Notes under the pieces: model-generated
The model's database searches: none
Seen by the model: only the letters and a program-made list of their open reading frames with translations
What the model was told of the DNA's origin: nothing
Assembly (NCBI GenBank): GCA_003558195.1
Contig: PWMM01000334.1
Location: forward strand, 1-10,188
Length of the DNA stretch: 10,188 nucleotides
Origin: Syntrophomonadaceae bacterium
GTDB taxonomy: Bacteria > Bacillota > Dethiobacteria > DTU022
Reading direction: 5' to 3'
Translations under genes and position numbers: made by a program
Shown here: piece by piece, positions 7,139 through 10,188 of the stretch
How positions within the stretch are numbered: the first letter of the stretch is position 1
How the letters are laid out: each line of letters starts with the position of its first letter

Positions 7139-7370
7139 ATATCAGCTCAGCAGCCCGACCCGGCCAGACAGGATTTATAAACCTTGACGCAAAGCTTCTG
7201 GGTAAGCCCGGTGCGGGAAATCCGCACGCCGGGGTTGATGCAGTGGGAATTGAGAAATCTAGGGTAAGGCAAGGACATTGAGATACTGTCAGCTGAAAAA
7301 GAGAGAAGGCGTGACTAGCTCTGACCTAAACTAGTAGACCAGTTCTTGACTCTACCGCTATTTTACGCTG
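7139..7370 (+). ncRNA. candidate structured RNA of unassigned class (GEMM-I-like and group II D5-like signals)
   Basis: No convincing protein gene lies here, yet the segment is more GC-rich than its flanks and dense in complementary segments. TCAGCT (7142-7147) can pair with AGCTGA (7291-7296), closing a domain of about 155 bases. Inside are CCAGA (7164-7168) with TCTGG (7197-7201); a strong hairpin at 7207-7233; and two crossing helices, GATTT (7172-7176) with AAATC (7255-7259) and CCTTG (7182-7186) with CAAGG (7270-7274), which would be a pseudoknot. A second domain has GGCGT (7308-7312) with ACGCT (7365-7369) and GTAGA (7334-7338) with TCTAC (7351-7355). GACGCAAAGC (7186-7195) and the following YYCYGG...TAA..CC match the middle of c-di-GMP-I riboswitches, but the canonical P2 arm is missing. 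It could be a divergent riboswitch leading into the downstream gene, or a stand-alone RNA. The fold is hand-derived. Confidence 0.5.
7204..7236 (+). other. bulged hairpin resembling group II intron domain V
   Basis: CCCGG (7207-7211) pairs with CCGGG (7229-7233) and TGCGG (7212-7216) with CCGCA (7222-7226), with a GAAAT loop and a two-base 3' bulge. Read over 7204-7236 it has the architecture of group II intron domain V: an AGC triad near the 5' end, nine outer pairs, an AC bulge, five inner pairs and a GAAA-type loop, 33 bases in all. The pair at the triad G is G-G rather than the usual G-U. No reverse transcriptase, recognisable domain VI or intron boundary accompanies it, so it may be a remnant or a coincidence. 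Confidence 0.4.
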
Positions 7371-7399
7371 AAGAAGAGGTTTCATTTTTCTAAAACGAC

Positions 7400-7428
7400 T
7401 TGACGCGATCTTAAATTAATTATGTAAA
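7400..7428 (+). promoter_or_regulatory. promoter of the NusG-II protein gene
   Basis: TTGACG (7400-7405) and TGTAAA (7423-7428) are separated by exactly 17 bases, fitting a sigma-A promoter (5/6 and 4/6 matches). Transcription would begin near 7435, about 40 bases before the start codon, and would exclude the candidate RNA from the leader. A second element, TGTTATAAT (7447-7455), is a perfect extended -10, but it would start transcription at about the ribosome binding site, so I consider it secondary. Confidence 0.6.
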
Positions 7429-7474
7429 GCAATGCCCCGGTGGATATGTTATAATCGCAAAGAGGTGGATGATT

Positions 7475-7894
7475 ATGCCAGCAATGAAAATAAAAATTGC
7501 CGACTACATTATAGTTGGCATTATTCTTTTCTCAGGTTTAGCCGGGTTATGGTTTAATGTGCAGGAAGCCGGGGCTGTGGGACAAAAATATGCCGTTATC
7601 TACTTAGAAAACGAGCAGATTGCGGAATTGTCATTGACTCCAGGGGTTGTCTCTGAATACACTTTTAATTTTGGGCCCTCAGGGGAGTATACGGCGAAGG
7701 TGGAAATAGACGATGGAAAAATCAGGATGCTTCCGATGGGTGAAGATCTGTGCCCAAGAGGGATTTGTGCTCATACCGGTTGGATTAATTATTCATATGA
7801 AAGTATTGTTTGCCTGCCAAATCAGATCAGAATTGCCTTTGTTGAAGATACCCTGGAAAGAGATGATCTTGACCTCGATGGGGTAACTTATTAA
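7475..7894 (+). CDS. membrane-anchored NusG domain II-containing protein
   Basis: A small protein (139 residues from ATG 7475) with one N-terminal membrane segment (about 7-27, IADYIIVGIILFSGLAGLWF) and an extracytoplasmic NusG_II-type beta domain. The family hallmark is the C-terminal block LCPRGICAHTGWINY followed by IVCLPNQIRI; the three cysteines are C93, C98 and C113. These proteins share only a fold with transcription factor NusG. Their function is not established; in many Clostridia they sit beside a Gx-transporter/heptaprenyl diphosphate synthase component or redox membrane proteins, but not here. An acidic tail (EDTLERDDLDLDG) ends the protein. ATG 7475 is chosen over ATG 7469 because GAGGTG (7462-7467) is seven bases from the former and only one from the latter. 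It has a promoter in front and another immediately after, so it appears monocistronic. Confidence 0.85.
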   Translation: MPAMKIKIADYIIVGIILFSGLAGLWFNVQEAGAVGQKYAVIYLENEQIAELSLTPGVVSEYTFNFGPSGEYTAKVEIDDGKIRMLPMGEDLCPRGICAHTGWINYSYESIVCLPNQIRIAFVEDTLERDDLDLDGVTY

Positions 7895-7954
7895 AGAAGC
7901 TCTTACCTGGCATAACCGGCAAATTATGAAGAATTTTTGAGATTTAGAGCGGCG

Positions 7955-7983
7955 TTGACAAAGGAAATAAAGGTCTATATAAT
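7955..7983 (+). promoter_or_regulatory. consensus sigma-A promoter for the yceD-rpmF-plsX-fabH operon
   Basis: A perfect TTGACA (7955-7960), a 17-base spacer and a perfect TATAAT (7978-7983). Transcription is predicted to begin near 7990, giving a leader of about 20 bases before yceD that holds only the ribosome binding site. This is the strongest promoter in the window and fits the high demand for L32 downstream. Confidence 0.9.
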
Positions 7984-8010
7984 TACTTTAGTTTTTTCGA
8001 GGTGATAATG

Positions 8011-8541
8011 ATGTTTATTTACCTGCCTGATATTAAAAACAGGCCGGGAGAAGTATATAAATTTAACTTTGAGCGGGAACTATGCGATTTAAGTGACGAT
8101 TTTTCTGAAGGAGGCATGGTTCAGCTTTTCATTGAGGTTTCGCACAGCGGCACTGAAATCTTAATCAAGGGTATCATAGAGGCCACGTTAGAAGCAACTT
8201 GTTCCAGGTGCTTACAGCCTTTTACCCAACCTGTTAATACTGGGTTTTTAGAGTCCTTCACAGTTGTCAAGGGTTCTTCTGATGAAGAATCGCCGGCTGA
8301 ACAGGCTGCAGAAACAGCAAATATGTTAACTGTTTCCGGTGATTATCTCTACCTGGATGAATATATCCGTCAGCAAATAATTCTGGCTGAAGAACAGAAT
8401 CCAACCTGTAAACCTGATTGTCTTGGGATCTGCTCTGGTTGCGGGGCGGAGTTAAATCTTTTTTCATGTCAGTGTGAAGATAATAAAAGCGAAATAGATG
8501 TCAGGCTGCTGAAACTAAAAGAATATAAATCTGGCGACTAA
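8011..8541 (+). CDS. yceD: YceD/DUF177 family protein (23S rRNA accumulation protein)
   Basis: A 176-residue cytoplasmic protein of the DUF177/YceD family. The expected cysteine pairs are present: CSRCLQPF in the middle, then CKPDCLGICSGCGAELN and CQCE near the C-terminus, probably metal-binding. E. coli YceD is known to affect 23S rRNA levels, and the gene is almost always directly in front of rpmF, as here (21 bases between stop and start). It is the first gene behind the consensus promoter. The frame opens at a GTG (8002) inside the Shine-Dalgarno GAGGTGAT (7999-8006); ATG 8008 and ATG 8011 are both possible, and 8011 has the better spacing. Family call is firm; the biochemical role in Bacillota is inferred. 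Confidence 0.9.
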   Translation: MFIYLPDIKNRPGEVYKFNFERELCDLSDDFSEGGMVQLFIEVSHSGTEILIKGIIEATLEATCSRCLQPFTQPVNTGFLESFTVVKGSSDEESPAEQAAETANMLTVSGDYLYLDEYIRQQIILAEEQNPTCKPDCLGICSGCGAELNLFSCQCEDNKSEIDVRLLKLKEYKSGD

Positions 8542-8562
8542 TTCTAACAAGGAGGCTCTACA

Positions 8563-8739
8563 GTGGCTGTTCCAAAAAGAAGAACATCAAAATCGAAGAG
8601 AAATATGAGAAGAGCTGGCAGCAAGATATCAGCTCCTCGGTTGGTACCTTGCCCTAATTGCTTCGAGTTAAAACCTACCCATAGGGTTTGCTTAAACTGC
8701 GGACACTATAAAAACCGGGAAGCTGTCAAGGTAAATTAG
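8563..8739 (+). CDS. rpmF: 50S ribosomal protein L32
   Basis: A 58-residue protein starting at GTG with GGAGG (8551-8555) seven bases upstream. The N-terminus AVPKRRTSKSKRNMRRA is the L32 signature, and CPNC (30-33) with CLNC (43-46) is the zinc-ribbon form of the protein. It is a component of the large ribosomal subunit. The position between yceD and plsX is conserved across bacteria and supports the call. The zinc-binding form (four cysteines) implies this is the zinc-replete version rather than a Cys-minus paralogue. It ends with TAG at 8737-8739, followed within 10 bases by an inverted repeat. Confidence 0.97.
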   Translation: MAVPKRRTSKSKRNMRRAGSKISAPRLVPCPNCFELKPTHRVCLNCGHYKNREAVKVN

Positions 8740-8748
8740 TCATTAATT

Positions 8749-8800
8749 ATACAGTACGCCTGCAAGGAATTAGCCAGGAGGGCGTACTGTATCTGTTTTT
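8749..8800 (+). terminator. 12-bp inverted repeat with T-tract between rpmF and plsX (attenuator or operator)
   Basis: ATACAGTACGCC (8749-8760) is perfectly complementary to GGCGTACTGTAT (8781-8792), with a 20-base loop, and TGTTTTT follows at 8794-8800. As RNA it could be a partial intrinsic terminator that lowers expression of plsX-fabH relative to rpmF. As DNA the two arms lie 32 bp apart centre to centre, about three helical turns, so an operator is also possible. It does not match the FapR box I would expect near lipid genes. The large loop and short T-tract argue for an inefficient terminator. Confidence 0.6.
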
Positions 8801-8836
8801 AAACGCGATAAACTGAAAAACCGGGGAAGTGATCTT

Positions 8837-9877
8837 TTGGTACGAGTGGCCATTGATGCCATGGGTGGAGATCATGCACCAGAAGCACTAATAACTGGCG
8901 CTCTGGCTGCCCTTGCCACCCTTGAGGATTTACATATTTTTCTTGTCGGCAGAGATGAAGAGATTAAAAAAGTACTCGAAAAAAAAGAGTACCCCCCAGG
9001 GCGAATAGAAATCAGGCATGCCGATGAAGTTATCGAAGCCGATGATGATCCGGGGTTATCTATTCGAAGAAAAAAACAGTCATCCATGGTTAAAGCTTTG
9101 CAGATGGTACGTTCAGGAGAAGCTGAAGCATTTTTAAGCGCCGGCAACACTGGAGCTTTGATGGCCGGCGGTCTTTTATTTTTAGGGCGGATCGGTGGAA
9201 TCAGCCGCCCGGCGCTTTTGACGCCCATGCCTGGTTTTCATGGCCAACCAGTCCTTTTTTTAGATGTTGGTGCCAACATGGACGCCCGCCCGGAACAGCT
9301 GTTGCAATATGCTTACATGGGCCGTATCTATGCCCAACAAATCCTCAATAATCCTGAGCCTCGTGTCGCACTTTTAAATGTCGGTATTGAAGCGAATAAG
9401 GGGAATAACCAGGTCAGAAAAGCTTACGATCTTTGCCTGAAACATGTTCCTGGTTTTTATGGTAATATCGAAGGAACTGATGTTTTTTTAAATACCGTGG
9501 ATGTAGTGGTTTGCGATGGCTTTGTAGGTAATGTATTCCTTAAATCTGCTGAAGGTCTTTCCAGGACTATTCTTAACTTTTTCAGGCAGGAAATCAAAGA
9601 AAAATTCCGCTATAAAATGGGTGCCATGCTGCTTCAGCCGGTTTTCTATAAATTGCGGCACGAAATTGATGATTCAGGATATGGAGGAGCTCCTTTGCTC
9701 GGAGTAAACGGGCTTTGTATCAAATGCCACGGCTCTTCTAAAGCCATTTCGATAGAACAAGCCCTTTTAAAACAGGTTTATCCTTTTGTTGAGAAAGATG
9801 TAGCTGGAAAATTTCAAGCCTCCTTGGAAGATCTGGCAGGTCAGCTGGATGGAGGGGAAAATGCATTTACTAAATAA
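8837..9877 (+). CDS. plsX: phosphate acyltransferase PlsX
   Basis: A peripheral membrane enzyme that converts acyl-ACP and phosphate to acyl-phosphate, the donor used by PlsY to acylate glycerol-3-phosphate in phospholipid synthesis. The 346-residue length is typical. The N-terminal VAIDAMGGDHAPE is diagnostic, followed by FLSAGNTGALMAGG, FLDVGANMDARPEQL, LLNVGIEANKGN, VVCDGFVGNVFLKSAEG and the C-terminal GGAPLLGVNGLCIKCHGSS. Start is TTG 8837, preceded by GGGGAAGTGATC (8823-8834), a good match to the anti-Shine-Dalgarno complement. It overlaps the next gene, fabH, by 17 bases, so the two are translationally coupled. In many Bacillota the regulator gene fapR lies immediately upstream; here it is absent and an inverted repeat takes its place. 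Confidence 0.96.
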   Translation: MVRVAIDAMGGDHAPEALITGALAALATLEDLHIFLVGRDEEIKKVLEKKEYPPGRIEIRHADEVIEADDDPGLSIRRKKQSSMVKALQMVRSGEAEAFLSAGNTGALMAGGLLFLGRIGGISRPALLTPMPGFHGQPVLFLDVGANMDARPEQLLQYAYMGRIYAQQILNNPEPRVALLNVGIEANKGNNQVRKAYDLCLKHVPGFYGNIEGTDVFLNTVDVVVCDGFVGNVFLKSAEGLSRTILNFFRQEIKEKFRYKMGAMLLQPVFYKLRHEIDDSGYGGAPLLGVNGLCIKCHGSSKAISIEQALLKQVYPFVEKDVAGKFQASLEDLAGQLDGGENAFTK

Positions 9878-10188
9878 AGCAATTATTACTGGAACAGGGG
9901 CAGCTGTCCCTGATCGGGTTATAACCAACGCGGATTTAGAGAAGCTGGTAGAGACAAACAATGAATGGATTGTCTCTAGAACAGGGATTCGAGAGCGTAG
10001 GATGCTGGAAGAAGGTCTTTCAAATGCTGACTTATCTGAAAGGGCAGCCCGTGAGGCTTTATCCAGGGCCAAAATATCTGCAACTGAACTGGATTTAATT
10101 TTGGTAGCCACGGTAACTCCGGATCACCATACTCCATCCACATCATGTATACTGCAGGCCAGGCTGGAAGCATTTAATGCCGGAGCGA
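9861..10188 (+). CDS. fabH: beta-ketoacyl-ACP synthase III FabH (5' part, cut by window end)
   Basis: The condensing enzyme that starts fatty acid synthesis by joining acetyl-CoA or a branched acyl-CoA with malonyl-ACP. The first 109 codons are present. AIITGTGAAVPDRVITN, NEWIVSRTGIRERR (containing the CoA-contacting Trp and Arg) and LILVATVTPDHHTPSTSC are typical FabH motifs. The window stops a few residues before the catalytic cysteine motif, so its integrity cannot be judged. Start ATG 9861 has GGAGGGG (9851-9857) upstream and lies inside the last codons of plsX. The plsX-fabH order is the conserved one. A second FabH elsewhere in the genome is common and cannot be excluded. Confidence 0.95.
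   Translation, partial: MHLLNKAIITGTGAAVPDRVITNADLEKLVETNNEWIVSRTGIRERRMLEEGLSNADLSERAAREALSRAKISATELDLILVATVTPDHHTPSTSCILQARLEAFNAGA

Noticed and set aside
7201..7250. Cobalamin riboswitch (superficial match to GGTGC...AATCC...CAGTGG)
   Set aside because: The conserved GCCACTG box is absent in the right orientation and spacing, and the stem order differs.
7139..7300. Complete group II intron
   Set aside because: Only the domain V-like hairpin is recognisable; there is no intron-encoded reverse transcriptase, no domain VI with a bulged A and no 5' GUGYG boundary.
8749..8792. FapR operator upstream of plsX
   Set aside because: The arms contain AGTAC but the arrangement with a 20-base gap does not match the compact FapR palindrome.
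8872..9228. Minus-strand open frame opposite plsX
   Set aside because: It is the antisense shadow of a clearly conserved gene, with low-complexity serine-rich translation and no ribosome binding site.
9767..10173. Minus-strand open frames opposite plsX end and fabH
   Set aside because: The plus strand encodes the recognisable plsX C-terminus and FabH N-terminus over the same bases.

Overview
The window looks like chromosomal DNA from a low- to mid-GC Gram-positive bacterium of the Bacillota, most likely a member of the Clostridia. The grounds are Bacillus-type MutS2 with a C-terminal Smr domain, a class A penicillin-binding protein ending in FN3-like and PASTA domains, a CheC phosphatase, a membrane-anchored NusG-domain-II protein, a yceD-rpmF-plsX-fabH lipid cluster, strong AGGAGG-type ribosome binding sites and frequent TTG/GTG starts. 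I see no transposase, phage gene, CRISPR array, tRNA or rRNA.

Layout. Positions 1-69 hold the tail of an unidentified plus-strand gene, followed by about 160 bases without a gene. Positions 228-3240 hold mpg (alkyladenine-type DNA glycosylase) and mutS2, tightly coupled on the plus strand: the mutS2 ribosome binding site contains the mpg stop codon. A long hairpin spans the mutS2 stop. On the minus strand, a bifunctional class A PBP (6114-3292) converges on mutS2 and has its own extended -10 promoter. Upstream of it, also on the minus strand, is cheC (6849-6239), which is broken by a one-base deletion; the remainder of the protein reads cleanly in the next frame.

Positions 6850-7468 are a roughly 600-base stretch with no convincing protein gene. 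Its second half (about 7139-7370, plus strand) looks like a structured RNA. It has a strong bulged hairpin (7207-7233), long-range complementary segments including a possible pseudoknot, and a GACGCAAAGC segment reminiscent of the c-di-GMP-I (GEMM) riboswitch. The hairpin also resembles domain V of bacterial group II introns. I could not assign it confidently to a known class, and it is the most interesting part of the window.

A promoter at 7400-7428 then serves a small membrane-anchored NusG-II-domain protein (7475-7894). A perfect sigma-A promoter (TTGACA, 17 bp, TATAAT at 7955-7983) drives yceD - rpmF - plsX - fabH, with fabH running off the right end. This joins 23S rRNA/ribosome-related functions (YceD, L32) to phospholipid and fatty acid initiation (PlsX, FabH). 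A 12-bp inverted repeat with a T-rich tail sits between rpmF and plsX, where many Bacillota carry fapR. It may attenuate transcription into the lipid genes.
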